From Streptomyces sp. L2 (GTDB taxonomy: Bacteria > Actinomycetota > Actinomycetes > Streptomycetales > Streptomycetaceae): 64,000 bases of DNA. The notes under the pieces were generated by a model. The model worked only from the letters and a program-made list of their open reading frames with translations, did no database searches and was not told the origin of the DNA. This document shows, piece by piece, positions 50,290 through 58,921 of the stretch (its first letter is position 1; every line of letters begins with the position of its first letter). The stretch covers positions 1,426,001-1,490,000 of the forward strand of contig NZ_QBDT01000001.1 of the NCBI RefSeq assembly GCF_004124325.1, in the 5' to 3' direction. Both the position numbers and the translations under genes were made by a program.

Positions 50290-50320
50290 CCGGGGCGGGG
50301 CCGATGGGCCCCCGCCCCGG
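50290..50320 (-). terminator. Hairpin terminator after the F420-type oxidoreductase gene
   Basis: CCGGGGCGGGGCC (50290-50302) pairs with GGCCCCCGCCCCGG (50307-50320) with one bulged base and a 4-nt loop, just beyond the stop at 50327. Confidence 0.6.
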
Positions 50321-50326
50321 ACCGCG

Positions 50327-51250
50327 CTACGACAGCTGCGACTGGACCTGGGAGGAGATCAGGTCCAGGTGGTCGAGGTCGGATAGGTCGAGCATCTGGA
50401 GGTAGACGCGGCGGGAGCCGATCGCGGCGTAGCGGCCGAGCTTGTCGACCACCTCGGCCGGGGAGCCCGCCAGGCCGTTGGCCTTCAGTTCGTCCACCTC
50501 GCGGCCGATGGCGGCGGCCCGCCGGGCGACCTCGCGGTCGTCCCTGCCGACGCAGGCCACCAGGGCGTTGGAGTAGGTCAGCTCGTCCGCCGGGCGGCCG
50601 GCTTCCTCGGCGGCGGCCCGGACCCGGCCGAACTGCCGTGCCGAGTCCTCGACGCCGGCGAAGGGGATGTTGAACTCGTCGGCGTAGCGGGCCGCGAGAC
50701 GCGGGGTGCGGGTCGCTCCGTGGCCGCCGATGAGCACGGGGACCCTCCGCTGGGCCGGCTTGGGCAGCGCGGGCGAGTCGGTGAGGTCGTAGTACGTGCC
50801 GTGGAAGTCGAACGTCTTGCCGAGCGGGGTGCTCCACAGTCCGGTGACGATGGCCAGCTGCTCCTCCAGCCGGGCGAACTTCTCCTTGGGGAACGGGATG
50901 CCGTACGCCGTGTGCTCCTCCTCGAACCAGCCGGCGCCGAGGCCCAGTTCGACCCGGCCGCCGGACATCTGGTCGACCTGCGCGACCTGGATGGCGAGCA
51001 CGCCGGGCAGCCGGAAGGTGCCGGCCGTCATCAGCGTGCCGAGACGGATCCGCTTGGTCTCGCGGGCCAGGCCGGCCAGGGTGATCCAGGCGTCTGTGGG
51101 GCCGGGCAGGCCGTCCGAGCCGCCCATGCGCAGATAGTGGTCGGAGCGGAAGAACGCGTCGAAGCCCAGGTCCTCGGTGGCCTTCGCCACGGTGAGCAAG
51201 GTGTCGTAGGTGGCCCCCTGCTGGGGCTCGGTGAAGATTCGAAGGTCCAT
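50327..51250 (-). CDS. LLM-class F420-dependent oxidoreductase
   Basis: The start is ATG 51250; 307 aa. The luciferase-like (TIM-barrel) family features are MDLRIFTEPQQGATYDTLLT, EDLGFDAFFRSDHYLRMGG, IRLGTLMTAGTFRLPGVLA, SGGRVELGLGAGWFEEEH and RVPVLIGGHGATRTPRLAARYADEFN. In Streptomyces this subgroup generally uses F420 or FMN; the cofactor cannot be decided by eye. The gene is alone between terminators and has no evident pathway context. Confidence 0.9.
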   Translation of the reverse strand: MDLRIFTEPQQGATYDTLLTVAKATEDLGFDAFFRSDHYLRMGGSDGLPGPTDAWITLAGLARETKRIRLGTLMTAGTFRLPGVLAIQVAQVDQMSGGRVELGLGAGWFEEEHTAYGIPFPKEKFARLEEQLAIVTGLWSTPLGKTFDFHGTYYDLTDSPALPKPAQRRVPVLIGGHGATRTPRLAARYADEFNIPFAGVEDSARQFGRVRAAAEEAGRPADELTYSNALVACVGRDDREVARRAAAIGREVDELKANGLAGSPAEVVDKLGRYAAIGSRRVYLQMLDLSDLDHLDLISSQVQSQLS

Positions 51251-51488
51251 ACATCCATCCTGCACGGCGTCGCCCCCGTCAACCGCGTCGGTCCGGCCCG
51301 CCACGGCCGTTCACGGTCGGGTGAACTTCGCCCGCTCCGGGCGCGGCGGGCGGTGCGGGCCAGTGACCGGGCCCGGCGGTGATCGTTTGGCCCGTCGGAG
51401 CCGGGCCGTCCGGCACCCGCGCCGGACGGTCGACCCCGCCGCGCGCCACCGTGCCGGCCCTCCCGGGCCCGGGGCCGAGGAGGCCGTC

Positions 51489-51650
51489 ATGTCCGAAGAG
51501 CCAGTCCCCCGAGCGGACGCCCCCTCCAGCCGCCCGAAGGGGCTGCTGGAGCAGATGGAGGAACTGATGGCGGCGCTGAACGCGGACCTCTCCGACCTCC
51601 ATCAGGAAGCGGAGTCCCGGGGGCGCCTGAGCGGCTCGGCGGGCGACTAG
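51489..51650 (+). CDS. Small acidic protein of 53 aa, unknown
   Basis: The start is ATG 51489 with GAGGAGG 6 nt upstream, a strong site. The sequence starts MSEEPVPRADAPSSRPKGLL and has a helix EQMEELMAALNADLSDLHQE, which may be a coiled coil. The stop overlaps the end of a gene remnant on the other strand. The 238-nt stretch before it (51251-51488) has no other gene that I can see. Confidence 0.65.
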   Translation: MSEEPVPRADAPSSRPKGLLEQMEELMAALNADLSDLHQEAESRGRLSGSAGD

Positions 51651-51940
51651 GAATCCGCGCTGCCGTCGCGGAGAGGCGATTCCGCGGGCCGGTTCCGGAC
51701 TTCATAGTGCCAGTGAGCGGTCACACGGTGGTCGAGCTCGAAGGCGGGACCGAGCGGACCCACGCGTTCGTAGGCCGCGTCGGTGCGCGGGTCGTCGCGG
51801 ACGGCGAGGGCGTAGGCGGCCTCCAGCCGCAGGTGCTGGTCCTCCTCGTCCGACAGGGAGAGGAGGGCGTCCATGACGGCGGCCGTCCGGTCGCGGGACC
51901 CGGACAGCAGCCGCCGGTCCCACTCCGGTCTCGGACCCGG
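51647..51940 (-). pseudogene. 3' fragment of a HEAT-repeat-like protein gene
   Basis: The reverse strand is open for 97 codons, from just after the TGA of the next gene, and contains RPEWDRRLLSGSRDRTAAVM, then EDQHLRLEAAYALAVRDDPR and PLGPAFELDHRVTAHWHYEV. This looks like the end of a HEAT-repeat protein family of streptomycetes, but nothing upstream encodes its beginning. An internal ATG (51874) has no ribosome site. I read it as a remnant. Confidence 0.5.
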
Positions 51941-52417
51941 TCAGCCTGCCTCGGGTTCCGGTTCCGGTAGGCGGTTTTCTCTGGCTTCCAGTTTGCGCAG
52001 CATCTCCAGGACGCGGTCGCGGGATTCGTCGGCCGCGTCGATGGCCTCCATGCACTGCCAGTACGTCGCCTCGTCCGCCGCGGCGCTGGCGAGGCCGACC
52101 AGGGCTATGCCGACCTCGGCGAGCAGGCTGCCGAGGGCGAGGAGGGTGTGGCGGGGGTCGGCCAGTTCGGTCAGGCGGGCGGCGCGCAGGTCGCCGGGGT
52201 CGAGGCGCGGGGGGTCGAGGACTCCGCAGCCGCGGCCCGCCAGTTCGGTCAGGCCCAGAGCTTCGCCGCGCAGTTCCGGCGGGCCGGACACGGCGAGGCG
52301 GCTGCCGATCGCCTGGGTCAGGGCCTGGGCCTGCCACACCTCCGTCATGGTCTCCGTGCCGTCGGCGCCCTGGGCCAGGGCGCTCCTGCTCGCCGCGATG
52401 AGCCGTACCGCGTCCAT
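51941..52417 (-). CDS. Conserved streptomycete protein (DUF6099-like)
   Basis: ATG 52417 is chosen (MDAVRLIAASRSALAQGADG), with GGGGG 6 nt upstream; longer in-frame starts would include an implausible Cys/Pro-rich region. The product is 158 aa, all-helical, with a C-terminal segment of alternating charge (ESRDRVLEMLRKLEARENRL) and an acidic tail. I recall similar streptomycete proteins under DUF6099, without known function. Confidence 0.65.
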   Translation of the reverse strand: MDAVRLIAASRSALAQGADGTETMTEVWQAQALTQAIGSRLAVSGPPELRGEALGLTELAGRGCGVLDPPRLDPGDLRAARLTELADPRHTLLALGSLLAEVGIALVGLASAAADEATYWQCMEAIDAADESRDRVLEMLRKLEARENRLPEPEPEAG

Positions 52418-52583
52418 GCGTGCCCCCGTCCGCCCGCCGCGCTTCCCCGCGCGGTCACTGAACTCCACTGCTCCACTACCCAGAGTGAAGGCCAGTGGGG
52501 CGAAAGGCCAGAGGTAGGGGGAAATCTGTGGACAACAATTCGGATGCGGGAAGGAAGTCAACTCCGGAGAGTGATAGCGGAGG

Positions 52584-52916
52584 TCAGGATTCCGCGGTGG
52601 GGAACCGCCGCTCGTTGCGGTCGATCTTGGCGCTCAGCACGGCCAGCGGATCGACGCCGAGCACCTCGCAGAGCTGGAGGAGGTAGGCGAGGACGTCGGC
52701 GACCTCGTCCCGGACCCGGTGCGCCGTGTCCGGGTCGTCCATCACCCGGGCGGATTCCTCGGGCGTCAGCCACTGGAAGATCTCGACCAGTTCGGAGGCC
52801 TCCACACTGAGCGCGGCGACCAGGTTCTTGGGGGTGTGGTACGGCTGCCAGTTCCGCGCGGCGGCGAACCGGGCGAGCCGGCGCTGGAGTTCGGGCAGGT
52901 CGGGATGTTCGGTCAC
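52584..52916 (-). CDS. MazG-like nucleotide pyrophosphohydrolase
   Basis: GTG 52916 overlaps the stop of the AAA gene (GTGA); 110 aa. The RS21-C6/MazG-type metal motif is present: ALSVEASELVEIFQW (ExxE) and DEVADVLAYLLQLCEVLG (ExxD). WQPYHTPKNL upstream is also typical. The family hydrolyses (often modified) dNTPs to dNMP. It forms an operon with the upstream ATPase gene. Confidence 0.9.
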   Translation of the reverse strand: MTEHPDLPELQRRLARFAAARNWQPYHTPKNLVAALSVEASELVEIFQWLTPEESARVMDDPDTAHRVRDEVADVLAYLLQLCEVLGVDPLAVLSAKIDRNERRFPTAES

Positions 52917-54487
52917 GGACCCAGGTGTACCACCGTGACTCCCTCCTCCCCCGCCGCCCAGGTGGCGTCGCTCACCGCGCCCACGCAGCGGATGTGCCCC
53001 CGCGCGGCCATCCGGACCGCGACGTTCAGCAGCGCGCGCCGCTGGCCGGGATCGAGGGCTCGGTCGAAGTTGTCCGTGAGGAGGGTGAGGGAGCGCAGCG
53101 CGTCGGGCACCTCGCCGGGCGTGTCCACGGCCAGCACACCGGGTCCGGTCAGCAGCACCAACGCCAGCGCCAGGTACCGGAGTTCGCCGTCGCCCAGCAG
53201 CCCGATCCCGGTACGGAAGCCGTCGCCCCGGTCGAGCAGCGCGCGGACCGTGCCGTCGGGCAGCGGCTCGGCGACCAGGTCGGTCACCCGCCCCGCGCAG
53301 CCCGCCCGCACCGCCTCCACCAGCAGGGCGTGGCGCCGTCCGCATTCCGCGCGGGTGCGCCACAGGACGTCGGCGAGGTTGTCGCAGCCGGTCAGCAGGC
53401 GCCCGGAGCCGGTGGGGACGGGGCGGCGCATGCACTCGGGGCGCGGGTCGCAGGGGAAGACCGAGCGCAGGGCGACGACCATCTGCTCGGCGGCGGCGAG
53501 GACACGCCGCTGCCCGTCGGTCTTGCCGGCGACGCGCAGCGGCAGCAGGGCGGTGCCGAGGCGGTCGTCGGGCAGCGGGGCGCGGGTCACCGGCGCGGAG
53601 CCGGCGGTGTGCCAGGCGGCCTGCACGGTCCGGCGTCCGGGGTCGCGCAGGGCGGTCTCCAGCAGGACGACGCCGTCGGCCGTCAACCGCTCGCCCACGA
53701 TCCGCAGACGGGGTTCGGCCTGTACGGCGACATCGAGACGGACCGGCCCCTCGGCACCGTCGGCCGTACAGCCGATCCGGAATCCGCGCCGCCCCTCGCT
53801 ATCGGGCCGGGCCCGCTCCGGCACGCACGCGAGCGGATCCGGGAACACCTCGCCGAGCGGGGTCCCGCCGCCGAGCCGGGCCAGCGCCTCGTACGCCGCG
53901 AGCGCGCTCGACTTGCCCGACCCGCTCAGCCCGGCGATCAACGTCACGGGCCCCAGTGGCAGTCCGGTCCGCCGGTGCCCGGCGAAGGCGGACAACCGCA
54001 GCTCGGTGAGCCGGGGCCGTACGTCGACGGGGGTGCGGGACAGCGGTCCTTGAGGCGCTGCGGAGTCGACCGGGGCGCGCGGCGACAGGTCTTGAGGCGC
54101 TGCGGAGTCGACGGAGGCGCGGGACAACGGTCCTTGGGGCGCTGCGGAGTCGACCGGGGCGCGCGGCGACAGGTCTTGAGGCGCTGCGGAGTCGACGGAG
54201 GCGCGGGACAACGGTCCTTGATGAGGCGCTGCGGAGTCGACCGGGGCGCGCGGCGACAGGTCTTGAGGCGCTGCGGAGTCGACGGAGGCGCGGGACAGCG
54301 GTCCTTGATGAGGCGCTGCGGAGTCGACCGGGGCGCGCGGCGACAGGTCTTGAGGCGCTGCGGAGTCGACGGAGGCGCGGGACAGCGGTCCTTGATGAGG
54401 CGCTGCGGAGTCGACCGGGGCGCGGGACGACAGTCCTTGGGGCGTTGTGGAGTCGGCGGGGGACGGGAGCGCGGAGGGCACGGCCAT
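52913..54487 (-). CDS. AAA-type ATPase with a tandem-repeat N-terminus
   Basis: 524 aa from ATG 54487. Residues about 12-155 consist of about ten tandem units of 13-14 residues of two alternating kinds (QGPLSRASVDSAA and QDLSPRAPVDSAA). An SMC/RecF-like ATPase follows: LRLSAFAGHRRTGLPLG, Walker A GLSGSGKSSALAAYEAL, LGDGELRYLALALVLLTGPG (signature-like) and Walker B VLAVDTPGEVPDALRSLTLL. Such ATPases recur in Streptomyces next to MazG-like genes. The repeated tail is low in order and probably a recent expansion, since the DNA repeats are near identical. Confidence 0.82.
   Translation of the reverse strand: MAVPSALPSPADSTTPQGLSSRAPVDSAAPHQGPLSRASVDSAAPQDLSPRAPVDSAAPHQGPLSRASVDSAAPQDLSPRAPVDSAAPHQGPLSRASVDSAAPQDLSPRAPVDSAAPQGPLSRASVDSAAPQDLSPRAPVDSAAPQGPLSRTPVDVRPRLTELRLSAFAGHRRTGLPLGPVTLIAGLSGSGKSSALAAYEALARLGGGTPLGEVFPDPLACVPERARPDSEGRRGFRIGCTADGAEGPVRLDVAVQAEPRLRIVGERLTADGVVLLETALRDPGRRTVQAAWHTAGSAPVTRAPLPDDRLGTALLPLRVAGKTDGQRRVLAAAEQMVVALRSVFPCDPRPECMRRPVPTGSGRLLTGCDNLADVLWRTRAECGRRHALLVEAVRAGCAGRVTDLVAEPLPDGTVRALLDRGDGFRTGIGLLGDGELRYLALALVLLTGPGVLAVDTPGEVPDALRSLTLLTDNFDRALDPGQRRALLNVAVRMAARGHIRCVGAVSDATWAAGEEGVTVVHLGP
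54030..54457. repeat. Coding tandem repeat of two alternating units, about 42 bp each
   Basis: Units such as GGCGCTGCGGAGTCGAC recur about ten times. Full higher-order repeats of about 84-93 bp are nearly identical, and extra GAT triplets (TTGATGAGGCG against TTGAGGCG) add single residues. The reading frame is kept throughout. Copy number should vary between strains. Confidence 0.85.
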
Positions 54488-54625
54488 GTCCCGGACCGTA
54501 GGACTCCGCGCCCACGACGAACCGTTTTGCCTCCGGCACCTTCCTACGATCGGGGGACGAGCCGGAGTGACACGGTCCGAACTCGAACTCCCTCAACCGG
54601 AACTCTCCCCCGAAGAGACGCCCCC

Positions 54626-55045
54626 TCAGCCCTCCGAGACCCCGGCCCCCTCCATGAGTCCGCCGACCTCCGTGCCCGGCGGGGTGAGGAGGAACACGTT
54701 CCGGTCGACCCGGTGCATTCCGCTGGCCAGGCCGAAGACCACACCCGTGCTGAAGTCGAGGACACGCTTGGCGACCTCGGTCTCCGCTCCGGTGAGGTCG
54801 AGCAGGACCGGCGCGCCCGCCATGAGGGTCTCGGCGACCTCGCGGGCGTCGGCGAAGACGTTGACCCGCAGGACCACGAACCGGCGGCGCGTCTCGGTCT
54901 CGGCGTCCGGCAGCGAGCGGTGCCCGACCGCGGACGGCCATGCGTCCCGGCCCCGCAGCGGCACCACCTGGGCGAGCCCCTCCCACTGTTCATCGGTGAC
55001 GTCGTAACGGCTCACCGGCTCCCCCCGACCTGACTCGCGTTCCAT
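54626..55045 (-). CDS. SepF-like cell division protein
   Basis: ATG 55045; 139 aa. Residues about 55-130 match the SepF/DUF552 fold: RRFVVLRVNVFADAREVAETL, APVLLDLTGAETEVAKRVLDF and GLASGMHRVDRNVFLLTP. The N-terminal part is a short disordered linker without a clear membrane helix. SepF tethers FtsZ. Streptomyces carry several SepF-like paralogues; this one is outside the division cluster and may have a regulatory role. Confidence 0.8.
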   Translation of the reverse strand: MERESGRGEPVSRYDVTDEQWEGLAQVVPLRGRDAWPSAVGHRSLPDAETETRRRFVVLRVNVFADAREVAETLMAGAPVLLDLTGAETEVAKRVLDFSTGVVFGLASGMHRVDRNVFLLTPPGTEVGGLMEGAGVSEG

Positions 55046-55227
55046 GCCTGCACCCGGCCAATTCTTACGCCAAGTCACCCGTTCGGCCGAACTGCGACAC
55101 GCAGCGCGACAGCGCCGCCGGGGTCACTTGTGCGCATTGGTCTGCTTCTTACCTGTCTCACACCCAACTTTTCATGGCGGTCAGCGTGCCGTTCACCGGC
55201 CCGCACTAGGGTCCTGTGCTTGTGCAC

Positions 55228-56976
55228 ATGGCAGAGAAACAGCTGGTGGCACCCGGTCGGCGGACGCGGTCGGCGGTGTCCGCCGCACCCGGGCCGACCA
55301 CGGAGGCACCGGCGGGGCCCGCGCAGTGGCACCGCGTCCTGACCCTCCTCGCCGACGTCAGCCTCTTCATCGGCACCCGCTCGGTGTGGACCCAGGCGGC
55401 CTCGCACCGGCTGGTCGTCGCCGGTGTCATCTCACTCTGCTACCTCTCCGTCCTCGGCGGCGGGATCCTCGCCCTGACGGTCCGCCGGGCGCGTTCCCTG
55501 GCCCGGGTGGACCTGCTCGTGCTGGTGACCGCGATCGTGCTGACCGCGTGCACCTGGGCGATGAACCACGCGGGCAACGACGAGGCGGCCCTCACCGCGC
55601 AGGCCGCACGGGAGCTGGTCGCCGGGCACCCGGTGTACGGGCAGGCCTGGCCCTGGCTGTTCCACCACGAACACGTCGCCCTCACCCCGCTGGCCGGCGG
55701 CGGCTACGACTTCACGTACGGCTATCCCCCGCTGGCCCCGCTGCTGACGGCCCCTCTGCTGTGGGTGGGGCCCGGCGGCGTCCCGGCGACGGCCACGGCG
55801 ACCCTGGCGCTGCTCGCCGGCACGGTCGTGCTGTGGCGGATGCTGCCCGTGCCCTGGCGGTCGGCGGCGACCATGCTCTGCCTCGGCTTCGGCTTCCTGC
55901 CCATGTACGGCCGCCAGGGCTATCCGGCGATCCTCGGCCTCGCCCTGCTGATCCCGGTGGTGGTGCGCTGGCCGCGGCTGGGCGCCGGCGGCCGGCTCGG
56001 CACCCCGGGCATCGTCCGTGCCGCCTGTCTGGGCGCGGCCTGCGCCGCACAGCAACTGCCGTGGTTCGTGGCACCGTTCCTGCTGGCCGGCGTGTACGCG
56101 GTACGGCGGGGCGAACTGGGCGCTCGGCAGGCCGGGCTGGTGGTGCTGCGCGTCCTGGGCGTCGCCGTCACCGCGTGGCTGCTGCTGAACACCTATTTCA
56201 TCGTGCACGAGACCGGGGCCTGGCTCGGCGGGATCGTGCTGCCCCTGACGCAGGGCGCGGTGCTGCACGGCCAGGGCCTGGTCGACGTCTCCCTGTACTT
56301 CACGCACGGCAGCGACCGGCTGGACTGGTACGGCCACGCGAGCATGCTCCTCGCGGCGGGGCTGCTGGCCCTGTTCACGCTGTTCGTCCGGCGGCTGGGC
56401 CCGGCGGCGACCGTGCTGCCGTGGTGCGCCTTCTACGTGGCGACCCGCTCCCAGGACGGCTACTACCTGATGATGACGCCGCTGTGGCTGGCGTCGGCCG
56501 TGACCGCGCCGCTCCCGGAGTTCGCGCGGGCCTGGCAGCCGCGGCCCCGCCTCCTGCGGGGCCCGCGCCGACGGCCCGCGCTGTGCGCCGCGGCGGGCCT
56601 GCTGGTGGCCCCGGCGCTGGCGAGCGCGGTCCTGGCCGTGACCGGCGGACCACCGCTGCGGATGGCGATCACGGCGGTACGGCGGTCCTCGCCGGACGCC
56701 CTGTCCGCGCTGACGCTGAAGGTGACCAACACGGGCGGCGATCCGCTGACCCCGCACTACATGCTCACCACCGGCCAGGGCACCCGCCGGTACTGGACGC
56801 GGGTGCGCGGCCCGGCCACCCTGCCCGCGCACAGCACGGCCACCGTCGAACTCCGGGCGCCCGCCGGACGGTTCGTCCTGCCCGGGCAGCGGACCCGGCT
56901 GCGCCTGCGCGCGTTCACGGCGTCCCCGCAGACCCTGTCCACCGAGGACGTGGAGCGGTCCGAACTGACCGGCTGA
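55228..56976 (+). CDS. Polytopic membrane protein, glycosyltransferase 87-like
   Basis: ATG 55228 is used (GTG 55216 and 55222 are alternatives). TAGGGT at 55207-55212 is a possible -10, which would give a leaderless or near-leaderless mRNA. The product (582 aa from this ATG) has about ten hydrophobic segments, then a C-terminal soluble beta-domain from about 480 (PDALSALTLKVTNTGGDPL) resembling an immunoglobulin-like fold. The loop NHAGNDEAALTAQAARELVAGH and YGYPPLAPLL fit the polyprenyl-dependent glycosyltransferase/mannosyltransferase group. Substrate unknown. Confidence 0.72.
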   Translation: MAEKQLVAPGRRTRSAVSAAPGPTTEAPAGPAQWHRVLTLLADVSLFIGTRSVWTQAASHRLVVAGVISLCYLSVLGGGILALTVRRARSLARVDLLVLVTAIVLTACTWAMNHAGNDEAALTAQAARELVAGHPVYGQAWPWLFHHEHVALTPLAGGGYDFTYGYPPLAPLLTAPLLWVGPGGVPATATATLALLAGTVVLWRMLPVPWRSAATMLCLGFGFLPMYGRQGYPAILGLALLIPVVVRWPRLGAGGRLGTPGIVRAACLGAACAAQQLPWFVAPFLLAGVYAVRRGELGARQAGLVVLRVLGVAVTAWLLLNTYFIVHETGAWLGGIVLPLTQGAVLHGQGLVDVSLYFTHGSDRLDWYGHASMLLAAGLLALFTLFVRRLGPAATVLPWCAFYVATRSQDGYYLMMTPLWLASAVTAPLPEFARAWQPRPRLLRGPRRRPALCAAAGLLVAPALASAVLAVTGGPPLRMAITAVRRSSPDALSALTLKVTNTGGDPLTPHYMLTTGQGTRRYWTRVRGPATLPAHSTATVELRAPAGRFVLPGQRTRLRLRAFTASPQTLSTEDVERSELTG

Positions 56977-57103
56977 GGGGCATTCGCGGGGCTTGCGCAA
57001 GGTGCCTCCGAAGCGCGAGAGGCGCAGCTCACAGCCGTAAAGAGGGAAACGTCACAGCCCTCGTCCTGCTGTCACTAAAGCCCACTGGCCTAGCATCCGA
57101 GCC

Positions 57104-58921
57104 ATGACGGTCCTGCCTGACGACGGGCTCTCACTGGCCGCCGAGTTCCCTGACGCGACACACGAGCAGTGGCACCGCCTGGTCGAGGGTGTGCTGCGCA
57201 AGTCGGGCAAGGAAGTCTCGGGGACGGCAGCTGAGGACGCCCTGTCCACGACGCTGGAGGACGGGCTGCGCACCAGCCCCCTCTACACCGCGCGCGACGA
57301 CGCGCCCGACCCCGGTCTGCCCGGCTTCGCGCCGTTCGTCCGCGGCTCCCGCCCCGAGGGCAACACCGCGGGCGGCTGGGACGTACGGCAGCGGCACGCG
57401 GCGCTCACCGGCGACGCGGCCGGCGGGGTGCTGGCCGACCTGGAGAACGGCGTCACCTCGCTGTGGCTGGTGCTCGGCGAGGGTGGCCTCCCGGTGTCCT
57501 CGCTGGGCCGGGCCCTGGAGGGCGTCTACCTCGACCTGGCGCCGGTCGTCCTCGACGCCGGCCGCGACACCGCGGCCGCCGCCGAGGCGCTGCTCGGGCT
57601 GTACGAGGAGCGGGGCGTCGGCGCCGAGGCGGCCCGCGGCAACCTGGGCGGCGACCCGCTCGGGTACGAGGCCCGCACCGGCACCGCCCTGGACTTCGCG
57701 CCGTACGCCGTACTGGCCGCCCGCTGCGCCGAGGCGTGGCCGGGCCTGCGGGCGCTGACCGTGGACGCGCTGCCGTACCACGAGGCGGGCGGCTCGGCCG
57801 CGCAGGAGCTGGGCGCCTCCCTCGCCACCGGTGTGGCCTATCTGCGGGAGCTGACCGAGGCGGGCCTGAGCGTCGAGGCGGCCTGCGCGCAGCTGGAGTT
57901 CCGGTACGCGGCCACCGCCGACGAGTTCCTGACCATCACCAAGCTGCGCGCCGCGCGCCGGCTGTGGGCGCGGGTCGCCGAGGTGTGCGGTGCGCCGGAG
58001 GCGGGCGCCCAGGTGCAGCACGCGGTGACCTCGCCGGTGATGATGAGCCGCCGCGACCCGTGGGTGAACATGCTGCGCACGACGGTGGCGACGCTGGCCG
58101 CCGGGGTCGGCGGCGCCGACGCGGTGACCGTGCTGCCGTTCGACCACGCGCTCGGCCTGCCGGACGCGTTCGCGCGCCGGATCGCCCGCAACACGTCCAC
58201 GATCCTCGTCGAGGAGTCCCACCTGGCCCGGGTGATCGACCCGGCGGGCGGCTCCTGGTACGTGGAGAGTCTGACCGACGAACTCGCCGAGGCCGCCTGG
58301 CGGTTCTTCCGGACGATCGAGCGGGACGGCGGGCAGGCCGCGGTCCTGCGCTCCGGCCGGCTGCGCACGGACCTCGCGACGACGTGGGCGGAGCGCTCCA
58401 AGCGGCTCGCCAAGCGCCGCGAACCCATCACCGGGGTCAGCGAGTTCCCGCTGCTGGCGGAGAAGCCGGTGGAGCGGGAGGCGGCGCCCGAGCCGCCGTC
58501 GGGCGGGCTGCCCCGGGTGCGCCGCGACGAGGCGTTCGAGGAGCTGCGCGCCCGCTCGGACGCCCACCTCGCGGCGACCGGCGCCCGGCCCCGGATCTTC
58601 CTGGCCGCGCTCGGTACGGCCGCCGACCACACCGCGCGTGCCACGTTCGCGGCGAACCTGTTCCAGGCGGGCGGCGTCGAGCCGGTCACCGAGGGGCGGT
58701 TCGAGGACAGCGGGGCCACCGAGGCGGTGCTGTGCTCCAGCGACGCGGTCTACGCCGAGCAGGCCGGGAAGGCCGCCGAGTCGCTGCGCGCGGCCGGCGC
58801 CCGGCACGTGGTCCTCGCCGGCCGCCCCGCCGACCACCCGGGTGTCGACAGTCACGTCTTCGCGGGCTGCGACGCCGTGGCCGTGCTGTCCGCGACCCTC
58901 GACCGCATGGGAGTGTCCTGA
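57104..58921 (+). CDS. mutA: Methylmalonyl-CoA mutase small subunit
   Basis: 605 aa from ATG 57104. TAGCAT at 57091-57096 lies 7 nt before the ATG and could give a leaderless transcript. The mutase TIM-barrel half is present ([57 protein letters not shown]), and the C-terminal B12-like fold is degenerate (no DxHxxG), as expected for the non-catalytic subunit. It overlaps mutB (TGATG). The complex interconverts methylmalonyl-CoA and succinyl-CoA. Confidence 0.96.
   Translation: MTVLPDDGLSLAAEFPDATHEQWHRLVEGVLRKSGKEVSGTAAEDALSTTLEDGLRTSPLYTARDDAPDPGLPGFAPFVRGSRPEGNTAGGWDVRQRHAALTGDAAGGVLADLENGVTSLWLVLGEGGLPVSSLGRALEGVYLDLAPVVLDAGRDTAAAAEALLGLYEERGVGAEAARGNLGGDPLGYEARTGTALDFAPYAVLAARCAEAWPGLRALTVDALPYHEAGGSAAQELGASLATGVAYLRELTEAGLSVEAACAQLEFRYAATADEFLTITKLRAARRLWARVAEVCGAPEAGAQVQHAVTSPVMMSRRDPWVNMLRTTVATLAAGVGGADAVTVLPFDHALGLPDAFARRIARNTSTILVEESHLARVIDPAGGSWYVESLTDELAEAAWRFFRTIERDGGQAAVLRSGRLRTDLATTWAERSKRLAKRREPITGVSEFPLLAEKPVEREAAPEPPSGGLPRVRRDEAFEELRARSDAHLAATGARPRIFLAALGTAADHTARATFAANLFQAGGVEPVTEGRFEDSGATEAVLCSSDAVYAEQAGKAAESLRAAGARHVVLAGRPADHPGVDSHVFAGCDAVAVLSATLDRMGVS

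Noticed and set aside
54030-54457. CRISPR array
   Set aside because: The repeats have no unique spacers of constant size, are in frame in a protein gene, and no cas gene is present.
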